A DNA stretch of 64,000 nt, taken from positions 16,965-80,964 of the forward strand of contig CALXMV010000007.1 of the NCBI GenBank assembly GCA_944389565.1. Reading direction: 5' to 3'. The stretch comes from an uncultured Kiritimatiellota bacterium (GTDB lineage Bacteria; Verrucomicrobiota; Kiritimatiellia; RFP12; DVOR01). Positions within the stretch are counted from its first letter, which is position 1; every line of letters begins with the position of its first letter. Shown here piece after piece: positions 34,745 to 42,938 of this stretch. Made by a program: the position numbers and the translations under genes. Under the pieces are notes generated by a model that saw only the letters and a list, made by a program, of their open reading frames with translations, did no database searches and had not been told where the DNA came from.

Positions 34745-35320
34745 TCAATCGTTTGGACGCGCCCCGCCGCGATAGGCCGCCACCGCCGCCGCGAATTCGG
34801 GCGTCTTGGCGTAACCGCAGCTCCTGAACTCCGGGCAGAACCCGCGATACACGCACTCGGGCACGCAGCAAGCCGCCAATTCCGGTTGGCCGCCGGCCCG
34901 CAAAGCCTCCACCACCTGCCCCCATGCCTCCCGCGTCTCCGGCGAAGCCTGCCGGCACAGCCGTTTGCGCGAGATGCTCAGGATCGCTTGGGCGTTCGCC
35001 ACGCATTCATGCGTCACCGGCGTGTCTTGGCGCGAGGCGTCCCGATCCACCCCTGTGCGATCGCTCCGTTGCGTGCTCACGAAATGGTCGATCCCGAACT
35101 TGTGCCGCACCAGATGCACGCTCACCCAACTCTTCAGCCCCACCCATTTCCAGCGGAAGACCAATTGGCGGATCGGCGAATGCTCCGCCAGGAGGATCCG
35201 CTTCTTCCACGCCGACGACGGCTCCCCCGCGCCACCCTCGCGATTGATGGTGGTCCGGGCGGCGTCCGCCACATCGCGCCACGTCGAGCGCGTCCCGTAA
35301 AACTCCAGCTTCGGTGCCAT
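34745..35320 (-). CDS. ThyX-like FAD-dependent thymidylate synthase, divergent
   Basis: This 191-residue protein carries the ThyX signature in the variant form RHK-x7-S (residues 72-82), followed by TQRSDR, and AEHSPIRQ upstream as in the FAD-binding part of ThyX. It is a little short, and the C-terminus is Cys-rich (CCVPECVYRGFCPEF). It would make dTMP from dUMP with a flavin. A TATCAT box lies 11 bases before the ATG. It heads the mrp - peptidase - exbB - exbD - tonB - ABC run, an odd partner for that group. Confidence 0.75.
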   Translation of the reverse strand: MAPKLEFYGTRSTWRDVADAARTTINREGGAGEPSSAWKKRILLAEHSPIRQLVFRWKWVGLKSWVSVHLVRHKFGIDHFVSTQRSDRTGVDRDASRQDTPVTHECVANAQAILSISRKRLCRQASPETREAWGQVVEALRAGGQPELAACCVPECVYRGFCPEFRSCGYAKTPEFAAAVAAYRGGARPND

Positions 35321-35331
35321 AATGTTCGCTT

Positions 35332-35337
35332 ATGATA
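35332..35337 (-). promoter_or_regulatory. promoter of the thyX-exbB-tonB run
   Basis: TGTGG precedes TATCAT on the minus strand, 11 bases before the thyX ATG, giving a leader of only a few bases. Confidence 0.4.
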
Positions 35338-35388
35338 CCACAATTCCTCCATGCGGAGAGGGAAAACGCACGAGAAATCGCCTGGCGC

Positions 35389-36384
35389 TCAACTGCCGCG
35401 CGGATGCGCGTCGCGATAGGTCGCGGCAAGGCGCTCCGGGGCGAGATGGGTGTAGATCTGGGTGGTGGCCGGCGAGGCGTGGCCGAGCAATTCCTGGACG
35501 ACGCGCAAATCCGCGCCATGCGCGAGGAGATGGGTGGCAAAGGCGTGGCGGAGTTTGTGCGGGGAGAGATCGGGGGAAAGCCCCGCGGCCGCGAGCCAAC
35601 GCTTCATGCCGCGCTCGATGGAGCGTGTGGTGAGCGGCCCGCCGGAGACGTTGAGGAAAAGCGCGCGCTCCGGCATATCCGTGCCGGGCCAGAGGAGGCG
35701 CGCCTGCGCGCGCATGGCGGCGAGGGCAAGGCAGGCAGGCTCGCCAAGAAGGCAGACCCGTTCCTTCGCCCCCTTGCCGCGCACAAGGCACTGCCCTTGG
35801 GCCAGATCGAGGCGCGCGTTGGTGAGCGCGGCGACCTCGGCGACACGCGCACCGGTGGAGTAGAGCGTCTCCAGAAGCGCGCAATCGCGCAGGAGCAGAT
35901 AGCGGTCGGTCGCGGTGAGCGTCGGCGGGGCGTCGCGAAGCGCGGCGGCGGGGGCGTTGAGCAAGCGCGTCACCTCCGCTTCGGTGAGCGTGGCGGGAAG
36001 CGCCCGGTCACGTTTCGGAGGGCGCAGGCCGGCGAACGGCGAGGCCGGGAGCGCCCCTTCGACGACAAGAAACCGGTAAAACGCGCGGAGTGCGGCGAGT
36101 TTGCGGGCGGTGGAGGTGGGCCGGGCGCCGGTGCGGGCATACGCGAGCAGAAACGCTTGGGCGTCGGAACGCGTGGCCTCGCCCCAGCGGAAAGGCGGTC
36201 CGCCGTCCTCCTCCCCCCACACGAAGGCGGCGAACTGGGCGAGGTCGCGCAGATAACTCGTGACGGTCAGCGGGCTGGCGTTGCGGGCGGCACGGAGCGC
36301 ACGGGCGAATCGCTCGGCCGCCGGATCGTCGGCAAGGTCGGCGCGCGCGGGGAGGGTCTCAAGGGTGTGTTGGTTGCGGTTCAC
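35389..36384 (-). CDS. XerC/XerD-type tyrosine recombinase
   Basis: This 331-residue recombinase has an N-terminal SAM-like DNA-binding domain (about residues 20-110) and a catalytic domain with Arg180 (STGARVAE), the Lys of GKGAKER, His276 and Arg279 (HKLRHAFATH), His302 (LLGHAS) and Tyr311 (TQIYTHL). This is the full XerC/D set for chromosome dimer resolution. The true start is the GTG at 36384, whose GTGA overlaps the rsmD stop. It is chromosomal housekeeping rather than part of a mobile element, given its operon. Xer type (C or D) cannot be decided. Confidence 0.9.
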   Translation of the reverse strand: MNRNQHTLETLPARADLADDPAAERFARALRAARNASPLTVTSYLRDLAQFAAFVWGEEDGGPPFRWGEATRSDAQAFLLAYARTGARPTSTARKLAALRAFYRFLVVEGALPASPFAGLRPPKRDRALPATLTEAEVTRLLNAPAAALRDAPPTLTATDRYLLLRDCALLETLYSTGARVAEVAALTNARLDLAQGQCLVRGKGAKERVCLLGEPACLALAAMRAQARLLWPGTDMPERALFLNVSGGPLTTRSIERGMKRWLAAAGLSPDLSPHKLRHAFATHLLAHGADLRVVQELLGHASPATTQIYTHLAPERLAATYRDAHPRGS

Positions 36385-36944
36385 CGGCGATAGAGGAAAA
36401 GACGTGTCTTGCCGTACTGCCGATCGCGCACGCATTCGAGCCCGGGGAGCGCGGGCGGGTCGAGACGGCGGTCGCTCTCCAGGATCAGAAAGGCACCCGG
36501 CGTAAGCGCCTCCCGGGCAAGGAGCGCTTGGGCGAAAGCGACGGGGAACCCCTCCTCGTCCCACGCCGCGTAAGGTGGGTCAGCGAAAACGATGTCCCAC
36601 GGGCCATGCGGCGCGAGGGCGGGCGTGGACAGCCAGGCGGCGACGTCCAACGCGTGCGGCCGCGCTTTGGCGGGGTCTGCGCCGCAGGCGGCCAAATTGG
36701 CGCGGAGCGCCTCCATCGCGACGCGCTCACGTTCCAGGAAGTCCGCGCTTGCCGCGCCTTGGCTGAGCGCCTCCAGCCCCACGGCTCCGGAGCCGGCGTA
36801 AAGGTCAAGGAAACGTTTGCCGGCAAGGATGGGGCGCAACATATCGAAAAGCGCCTCACGGACACGATCCTGCGTGGGGCGGGTGAGGGCGTTCCGCGGC
36901 GCGCGAAGGATGCGCCCGCGCCAGACACCGGCGGCGATTTTCAT
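36381..36944 (-). CDS. rsmD: 16S rRNA (guanine(966)-N(2))-methyltransferase
   Basis: This 187-residue enzyme starts MKIAAGVWRGR. TRPTQDRVREALFDML and the SAM loop LDLYAGSGAVGLEAL follow, with the catalytic FADPPY near residue 120. RsmD methylates G966 of 16S rRNA. It overlaps the LRR-like gene and xerC by four bases each. Confidence 0.95.
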   Translation of the reverse strand: MKIAAGVWRGRILRAPRNALTRPTQDRVREALFDMLRPILAGKRFLDLYAGSGAVGLEALSQGAASADFLERERVAMEALRANLAACGADPAKARPHALDVAAWLSTPALAPHGPWDIVFADPPYAAWDEEGFPVAFAQALLAREALTPGAFLILESDRRLDPPALPGLECVRDRQYGKTRLFLYRR

Positions 36945-37549
36945 GGGGCGGTCTCCTCTGTGGGGGGCTCGGGCGGTTGCCCGGTGAGGCGGCGGAGGGT
37001 CGGCGTGTCAAACCCCTTGGCGCGCGGAAAGACGCGCTCGGAGCCGTCGGGCAGACGCACGGCCAAGGTCCGCAGCTCCTCGCAAACCATGCCCTCGGCG
37101 CCGTTGGTGTAGCGCAACGTGGGCGGCAACGAGATCGTCCGCACGCCGATGGCATAAAGCAGGGCGAAGGAGTCCAGCGCCGTGACGGTGAAGGTCTGGC
37201 CTTGGTAGGCGACCCGCTCGGGGACGACCCAATCGGCGATGCCGAAGCGAGGCCGCGTGACGATGGCATGGCCCGTGGCGTAATTCAGCCGATAGCGCGA
37301 ATCGCCGATGGCGACGCCCAGGAAAAGATCGGGGTCCAGCTCCTCGTAGCGCCCGCTCAGCGCCGACGACCCCCGCAAGCCGCTCCGCCACGTCACGGAA
37401 AGCTCGCGCGGCACCACGCCCGCGAAATCGGCCACGAAATAGGCCAGAAACACCGCCAGCGACCCGCCGCCGAGCACCCAGCACGCGATGCGGTCGCGCC
37501 GAGCCCGTGCGCGCTCGCCGGGAGAGGTCGCCTGCCCGTAAACACTCAT
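36941..37549 (-). CDS. single-pass membrane protein with BspA-type LRR-like segment
   Basis: This 202-residue protein has one transmembrane helix (about residues 22-44). A small exported domain contains a segment (YQGQTFTVTALDSFALLYAIG, then SLPPTLRYTN) recalling BspA/LRR_5 repeats with alternating Ile/Val and Leu-Pro. I recognise no family with confidence. Codon use and overlaps with pdxA and rsmD show it is a real, co-translated gene. Confidence 0.6.
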   Translation of the reverse strand: MSVYGQATSPGERARARRDRIACWVLGGGSLAVFLAYFVADFAGVVPRELSVTWRSGLRGSSALSGRYEELDPDLFLGVAIGDSRYRLNYATGHAIVTRPRFGIADWVVPERVAYQGQTFTVTALDSFALLYAIGVRTISLPPTLRYTNGAEGMVCEELRTLAVRLPDGSERVFPRAKGFDTPTLRRLTGQPPEPPTEETAP

Positions 37550-38490
37550 GCGGTGAGCCTCCGCGCATGACGGATCGCCGCAATCATGCTGGCGGCGTCG
37601 GCACGCCCCTGCCAGGCCAGCGCGAAGGCCGTACCATGATCGGGGCTCGTGCGCACGAAGGGCAACCCCAGCGTGACATTCACGCCCTCGGCGAAGGCCG
37701 CGGACTTGAACGGGATCAGCCCCTGATCGTGATACATCGCCACAAAGCCGTCGAAACGCCCCGGGTCCGCCGCCGGCGTGAAGGCCGTGTCCGGCACGAG
37801 CGGTCCCTCCCAGTCGGCCAGCGCCGTGGCCTCGGCCATCGCCGGGCGGATGACACGCGCCTCCTCGTCGCCAAAAGCCCCATCCTCGCCCGCGTGCGGG
37901 TTCAGCGCCAGCACGCCGATGCGCGGACGCCGCCCGACCAGCCGCCCCAACGCCGGCGCGAAGTCGCCGAAGACCCGCAGGAGACGCTCACGCGTGACGA
38001 GCCCCGGCACCTCGCGCAAGGCGCAATGGATCGTGACCAACGCCATCGCCAGACCCGGCGCGAAGAAGGCCATCGTCGCCTCCTGACGCCCGCACAGCCG
38101 CGCCAGAAGCTCCGTGTGCCCCGGCACGTCATGCCCGGCCAGGCGCAAGGCCGCCTTGCTGAAAGGCGCCGTCACCACGGCACGGACACGCCCGGCCAAG
38201 GCGTCCCGCCCCGCGGCCGCCACGCACGCATGGGCCAAGGCCCCCGTCGCCGCCTGGTTGCGCCCCGGCTCGACCGCCTCGGGCGGGACGGCCAAAGGTT
38301 GCTCGCGCCAAGCGATGCCCGCCCCCTCGGGCACAGGCACGCCGGCCGCGGCGCAGGCCCGCGCGAAAAGGGCACGGTGGGTGTAAATCACGAATCGCTC
38401 GTTCGGGAAGGCCGCGACGGCCCGCGCGACGATCTCGGGCCCGATGCCCGCGCAATCGCCGCCGGTGATCGCCAAGGGAAGCGTCTCCAT
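37546..38490 (-). CDS. pdxA: 4-hydroxythreonine-4-phosphate dehydrogenase
   Basis: PdxA oxidises 4-phosphohydroxy-L-threonine in the DXP-dependent pyridoxal phosphate route. The 314 residues start with TGGDCAGIGPEI. Metal and substrate motifs GHTELLA, LNPHAGEDG, YHDQGLIPFK and RTSPDHGTA are in order. No pdxJ is in the window. It overlaps the LRR-like gene and lies six bases after the DUF212 gene. Confidence 0.95.
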   Translation of the reverse strand: METLPLAITGGDCAGIGPEIVARAVAAFPNERFVIYTHRALFARACAAAGVPVPEGAGIAWREQPLAVPPEAVEPGRNQAATGALAHACVAAAGRDALAGRVRAVVTAPFSKAALRLAGHDVPGHTELLARLCGRQEATMAFFAPGLAMALVTIHCALREVPGLVTRERLLRVFGDFAPALGRLVGRRPRIGVLALNPHAGEDGAFGDEEARVIRPAMAEATALADWEGPLVPDTAFTPAADPGRFDGFVAMYHDQGLIPFKSAAFAEGVNVTLGLPFVRTSPDHGTAFALAWQGRADAASMIAAIRHARRLTA

Positions 38491-38496
38491 GCGGCC

Positions 38497-38994
38497 TCAG
38501 GGATGGGGGGCGACGAAGAGCGCCCACAGGTTCATGACGACGATGGCGACGAGCGTGCCGGTGACCATGCCACCGAAAACCTCGGTGCGGGTGTGGCCGA
38601 GCATCTCCTTGAGGGGCTTGGCGGAGAAACGGCGCTCGTGGAAGAGTTGGCGGGTGATGGTGTTGAGCAGGCGGGCCTGTTGGCCGGCGGCGCGGCGGAC
38701 GGTCGCGGCGTCGAACATCGTGATGGCGGCGACGACGGAGGCGACGATGGTGACCGGCGCGTCCCATCCCTGCCCGATGCCGAGGGAGACGAAGACGCCG
38801 GTGACGAGCGCGGAGTGCGCGCTGGGCATCCCGCCGGTGCTGGTGAGGTAGGTGAAGTCGAGGCTTTTGGTGCGAAGCGCACCGCGGGTCATCTTGATCG
38901 TCTGGGCGACGCACCACCCCATGAACCCGCACCAGAAATACGGGTTGAGGAAATAGCGCCAGAAGTCGTAGGCGAGAGGGGCTTCTTCGGGCAT
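38497..38994 (-). CDS. DUF212 family membrane protein
   Basis: This 165-residue membrane protein has the DUF212 features STGGMPSAHSA near residue 52 and HTRTEVFGG near 133. These resemble the acid phosphatase/vanadium haloperoxidase active-site layout. It has about four hydrophobic segments. The substrate is unknown; lipid or polyprenyl phosphate is a guess from fold. It starts one base after the lepA stop. Confidence 0.85.
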   Translation of the reverse strand: MPEEAPLAYDFWRYFLNPYFWCGFMGWCVAQTIKMTRGALRTKSLDFTYLTSTGGMPSAHSALVTGVFVSLGIGQGWDAPVTIVASVVAAITMFDAATVRRAAGQQARLLNTITRQLFHERRFSAKPLKEMLGHTRTEVFGGMVTGTLVAIVVMNLWALFVAPHP

Positions 38995-38995
38995 G

Positions 38996-40825
38996 TCACT
39001 TATCCTCCGAGGAGCCTTTGAGCACGGCGATGAAGGCCGACTGCGGCACGTTGACGGTGCCGAACTCCTTCATGCGCTTCTTGCCTTCGGCCTGTTTCTT
39101 GAGGAGTTTCTGCTTGCGCGTGACGTCGCCGCCATAGAGTTTGGCGGTGACGTCCTTGCGGAACGGACGGATGTCCTCACGGGCGATGATGGTGCGCCCG
39201 ATGCAGGCCTGCACGGGGATCTTGAACATGTGCGGCGGGATCGTCTCGCTCAGCGCCTTGCACATCTGCTTGCCGCGGGCGACGGCGCGGTCGCGATGGA
39301 CCATGCAGGCGAAGGCGTCCACCGGCTCGCCGTTGAGCAGGATGTCCAGGCGCACGATGTCGCTGGCCTGGTAACCGTGCGGCTCATAATCCATCGAGGC
39401 ATAACCGCGGGAGATGGATTTGAGCGTGTCGTGGAAATCGATGAGGATTTCGTTGAGCGGCAGGATGCAGGTGAGGATCACGCGCTGGGCGTCGAGCGTC
39501 TCGGTGCCGTCGACCACGCCCCGACGCTCCATCACCAGGCGCATGATGTCGCCGATGCACGCGCTCATGGTGATGATGCGGGCCTTGATCATCGGCTCCT
39601 CGATCGTCTCGATGCGCGTGGGGTCGGGCAAGAGCACGGGGTTGTCGATCTCCTGCACGGAGCCGTCCTTGAGCGTGACGCGGTAGATGACGGCCGGATG
39701 CGTGTTGATGATGTCGAGCTGGAACTCGCGCCGCAGCCGCTCCTGCACCACCTCCATATGCAACAACCCGAGGAAGCCGCACCGGAAGCCGAAGCCCAAC
39801 GCCGCCGAACTCTCCGCATGGAAGGTGAAGGCGCTGTCGTTCAGGTGTAGCTTCTCCAACCCCGCGCGCACCTTGTTGTACTCGTCCGTCGAAACCGGGT
39901 AAATGCCGCAGAAGACCGTCGGATGGATCTCCTTGAACCCGTGCAGCGGCTCCTCTGCGCCGTCCCGCTGACTCGTGAGCGTGTCGCCCACCTTGATCTC
40001 CGCCGGGTCCTTGATCGCCCCCACGATGTAGCCCACCTGCCCAGGCTCCAGCACCTCCACCGGCTTCTGCGACGGCGAGAAGATCCCCACCTCCTTCACC
40101 GGCGTCGTCAGCCCCGTGGACATGAAGCGCAACGCGTCCCCCGCACGGATCGCCCCATCCACCACCCGCACATAGGTGATCACCCCGCGATACACGTCGA
40201 AGACCGAATCGAAGACCAAAGCGCGCAAAGGCCCCTCCGCGCTCCCCGTCTTCGGCGGCGGCACCCGGCGCACCACCTCTTCCAGCACCTCCGGCACCCC
40301 CACCCCCGTCTTCGCCGAGATCTGCATCCGCGGATCCACAGGGATCCCCAGCACATCCTCGATCTGATGGATCACCCCCGGCACGTCCGCGCTCGGCAGA
40401 TCCACCTTGTTCAGCACCGGGATGATCTCCAGATCCGCGTCGATCGCCAGATACGCGTTGGCCACCGTCTGCGCCTCCACCCCCTGCGCCGCGTCCACCA
40501 CCAAAATCGCCCCCTCGCACGCCCCCATCGCGCGGCTCACCTCATAGGCGAAATCCACGTGCCCGGGCGTGTCGATCAGATTGAAACGGTAACGCTTCCC
40601 GTCCCGCGCCGTGTACTCCATCGTCACCGGATGGCTCTTGATTGTGATCCCCCGCTCCCGCTCCAAATCCATCGCGTCGAGCGTCTGCTCCTTGAGCTGG
40701 CGCGGGTCGATGGCCTTCGTCAGCTCCAGGATGCGATCCGAAAGCGTGGTCTTGCCATGGTCGATATGCGCGATGATGCAGAAATTCCGCGTACGCGCCA
40801 AATCCGTCGCATAATCCTTCGTCAT
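38996..40825 (-). CDS. lepA: elongation factor 4 (LepA), ribosomal back-translocating GTPase
   Basis: LepA is a membrane-associated translational GTPase. The 609 residues include the G1 loop AHIDHGKTT, G2 RERGITIK, G3 DTPGHVDF, G4 NKVDLP and the LepA-specific C-terminal domain ending GSSEDK. The start at 40825 gives MTKDYATDLARTRNF, matching the family. A perfect TATAAT lies six bases upstream with no ribosome site, so transcription should begin at the ATG. It heads the lepA - DUF212 - pdxA - LRR-like - rsmD - xerC run. Confidence 0.98.
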   Translation of the reverse strand: MTKDYATDLARTRNFCIIAHIDHGKTTLSDRILELTKAIDPRQLKEQTLDAMDLERERGITIKSHPVTMEYTARDGKRYRFNLIDTPGHVDFAYEVSRAMGACEGAILVVDAAQGVEAQTVANAYLAIDADLEIIPVLNKVDLPSADVPGVIHQIEDVLGIPVDPRMQISAKTGVGVPEVLEEVVRRVPPPKTGSAEGPLRALVFDSVFDVYRGVITYVRVVDGAIRAGDALRFMSTGLTTPVKEVGIFSPSQKPVEVLEPGQVGYIVGAIKDPAEIKVGDTLTSQRDGAEEPLHGFKEIHPTVFCGIYPVSTDEYNKVRAGLEKLHLNDSAFTFHAESSAALGFGFRCGFLGLLHMEVVQERLRREFQLDIINTHPAVIYRVTLKDGSVQEIDNPVLLPDPTRIETIEEPMIKARIITMSACIGDIMRLVMERRGVVDGTETLDAQRVILTCILPLNEILIDFHDTLKSISRGYASMDYEPHGYQASDIVRLDILLNGEPVDAFACMVHRDRAVARGKQMCKALSETIPPHMFKIPVQACIGRTIIAREDIRPFRKDVTAKLYGGDVTRKQKLLKKQAEGKKRMKEFGTVNVPQSAFIAVLKGSSEDK

Positions 40826-40831
40826 GCTCCC

Positions 40832-40837
40832 ATTATA
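40832..40837 (-). promoter_or_regulatory. leaderless-type promoter of lepA
   Basis: GATTTGC precedes TATAAT on the minus strand, with exactly six bases before the ATG. It matches the boxes at 8792 (tRNA) and 63638. Confidence 0.65.
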
Positions 40838-40917
40838 GCAAATCGGCTGGGGCCGTGGACAACCGCCACGGTCTCGGCCCATGGGGCGGCAGGCCCCCAC
40901 GGCGCCGCTTTATTTGC

Positions 40918-40947
40918 TTGCAAGGGGGGGAGGAAATCGGATAGACT
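40918..40947 (+). promoter_or_regulatory. promoter of the hydrogenase module
   Basis: TTGCAA (40918-40923) and TAGACT (40942-40947) are separated by 18 bases. Unlike most promoters here it lacks the TG extension. It drives a leadered mRNA with AAGGAGAG before the ATG at 40970. Confidence 0.45.
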
Positions 40948-40969
40948 AGAGGCAATCAAGGAGAGAGCG

Positions 40970-41215
40970 ATGGTCAAGGTGACGATTTGCATGGGCAGCT
41001 CCTGCTTTTCGCGCGGGAACAGCAAGAACCTGGAGGCGGTGCGGGCATGGCTCGCGGCGCACGACAGGGAGGACGCGGTGGTCCTGCGCGGCTGCAGGTG
41101 CGGCGGGCTTTGCGGTGAGGGGCCGAACATCTGGATCGACGAGGTGTGCCACAGCGGGGTGACGCCGGAGGCCGTGCCGGGGCTCTTGGCCAAGGCATTC
41201 GGGGAGGAGGCGTGA
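40970..41215 (+). CDS. thioredoxin-like [2Fe-2S] ferredoxin subunit
   Basis: This 81-residue protein has four cysteines in the order Cys7-x4-Cys12 and Cys43-x3-Cys48-type (CMGSSCF, then CRCGGLCGEGP). That is the layout of thioredoxin-like 2Fe-2S ferredoxins such as the NuoE C-terminal domain and HydC-like subunits. AAGGAGAG precedes the ATG. The hydrogenase gene starts one base after its stop, so it probably passes electrons to it. Confidence 0.85.
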   Translation: MVKVTICMGSSCFSRGNSKNLEAVRAWLAAHDREDAVVLRGCRCGGLCGEGPNIWIDEVCHSGVTPEAVPGLLAKAFGEEA

Positions 41216-41216
41216 G

Positions 41217-42938
41217 ATGGACGCGTTGGCGCCTATCTATTCCGTGAACGCGCAGTGCCGCGATTGCTACAAGTGCGTGCGGCGATGCCCGGTGAAGGCG
41301 ATCCGCGTGGAAAACGACCATGCGGTGGTGATCCCCGAGGCGTGCATCTTCTGCGGGACGTGCGTGGGGACGTGCCCGAACCATGCGAAGATGGTGCGCG
41401 ACGATCTGACGGCGGTGCGCAATCTGGTGGGGGCGCGGCGCGACGTGGTGCTCTCGGTGGCGCCAAGCTTCGCATCGGAGTTCCCCGGGGTGGATCCGGC
41501 ACGTTTCGTTTCGGCGATGCGGAAACTGGGGTTCGCGCACGTGCGGGAGACGGCGGTGGGGGCGAACATCGTCTCGCGGGCGGTGGCGGAGCTGATGGCC
41601 CGAAACACGGCGCATCGGCTGCAGATCTCCTCGGCCTGCCCGGTGGTGGTGGAGCTCATCCAGCGTTATCACCCGCGCTTCTCCGCCTACCTGACGCCGG
41701 TGGACTCGCCGATCATCGCGCACTGCAAGGCCTTGCGCCGCGAGTTCCCCGACGCGCCGATCGTCTTCGTGGGGCCATGCGTGGGGAAAAAGCACGAGAG
41801 CGACCTGCAGCCCGACCTCCTCACCGCGGCGCTGACCTTCGAGGAGCTCCGGCGATGGATGCTCATGGCCGGCGTGGACGACCCGAACGCGCTCGACCCC
41901 GCCCCGGACTACCACCTGCCCGGCGATGGCGCGTATTACCCGATCGAGGGCGGGATGCTCCGTAGCGTGGCGCGCAACTTCCGCGCGCTCGCCCCGCAGG
42001 GGGAGCTCCAACCGATGACCCTCACCGGCGTGAGCACCATCCGCACGATGCTCGAGACGCTCGACCCCAAGACCCTCGAACAGCCTGTCTTCATCGAGGC
42101 GCTGGCGTGCCCCGGTGGGTGCGTCTGCGGTCCCAAGACACGCGTCAGATGCGCCGCCGGAGGTATGCTCGACGTGCTCCGCCACGCGCGGAAGACCTTG
42201 CCCGACGACCCGGCGGACAAACCGGACGTGCTCCGCCACTACCGTCCCGCGCCGACCGCCCAGAACGCCTTCACCGAGGAACAGATCCAGGCCACGCTTC
42301 ATGCGCTCGGCAAGTTCCGCCCGGAAGACGAACTCAACTGCGCGGGGTGCGGCTACGACTCCTGCCGCGAGCTGGCCTGCGCCATCCTGGCGGGCAACGC
42401 CGAGCCGCAGATGTGCGTGAGCCGGATGCGGCAGATCGCGCTCAAACAGAGCTCCGCCATCGACCGCGCCCTACCCTATGGGCTCGTGGTGGCCGACAAG
42501 GCGCTCAACATCATCGAATGCAACGAACGCTTCGCCACGCTCCTGGGCGACGCCGCACGGTTGGCCTACGAGGCGAAGCCCGGCCTGCGCGATGCCGACC
42601 TCGCCCGCATGATCCCCTACCCGCAGCTCTTCCAGAAGGTGCTCGACACCGGCGAGGAGATCATCCGCCGCACGGTCGACATCGATGGGCGGCTCTTCTC
42701 CCTCACCATCTTCAACGTCGACGTCCATGAGGTCATCGGCGCGCTGATCCTCGACATCACCGAGACCGAGCGCAACCGCCAAGCGCTCATCGAGAAGGCC
42801 CGCACGGTCGTCACCAACACCGCCAAGACCGTCCAGGAAATCGCCTTCATGCTCGGACGCAACGCCGCCGAGAGCGAGCTCATCCTGGACTCCGCAGTCG
42901 AGATGTTCGCGCCGCTCGACACGGAGGGCGAGCCATGA
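41217..42938 (+). CDS. sensory-type [FeFe] hydrogenase with PAS domain (HydS-like)
   Basis: The 573 residues begin with a two-cluster ferredoxin (Cys14-17-20-24 and Cys43-46-49-53). The H-cluster domain has the three loops in the sensory form: SSACP (Cys141), GPCVGKKHE (Cys188) and EALACPGGC (Cys298, Cys302). The residue before Cys141 is Ala, where catalytic enzymes have the proton-relay Cys. A further 4Fe-4S site (Cys375, 378, 383, 400) and a PAS domain (about 415-525) follow. It likely senses H2 and signals to the SpoIIE phosphatase, which overlaps it by four bases. HydEFG maturases are not in the window. Confidence 0.9.
   Translation: MDALAPIYSVNAQCRDCYKCVRRCPVKAIRVENDHAVVIPEACIFCGTCVGTCPNHAKMVRDDLTAVRNLVGARRDVVLSVAPSFASEFPGVDPARFVSAMRKLGFAHVRETAVGANIVSRAVAELMARNTAHRLQISSACPVVVELIQRYHPRFSAYLTPVDSPIIAHCKALRREFPDAPIVFVGPCVGKKHESDLQPDLLTAALTFEELRRWMLMAGVDDPNALDPAPDYHLPGDGAYYPIEGGMLRSVARNFRALAPQGELQPMTLTGVSTIRTMLETLDPKTLEQPVFIEALACPGGCVCGPKTRVRCAAGGMLDVLRHARKTLPDDPADKPDVLRHYRPAPTAQNAFTEEQIQATLHALGKFRPEDELNCAGCGYDSCRELACAILAGNAEPQMCVSRMRQIALKQSSAIDRALPYGLVVADKALNIIECNERFATLLGDAARLAYEAKPGLRDADLARMIPYPQLFQKVLDTGEEIIRRTVDIDGRLFSLTIFNVDVHEVIGALILDITETERNRQALIEKARTVVTNTAKTVQEIAFMLGRNAAESELILDSAVEMFAPLDTEGEP

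Noticed and set aside
35389..36384. Integrase of a mobile element
   Set aside because: The recombinase is embedded in a housekeeping operon with rsmD and pdxA and no attachment sites or phage genes are near, so a Xer role is preferred.
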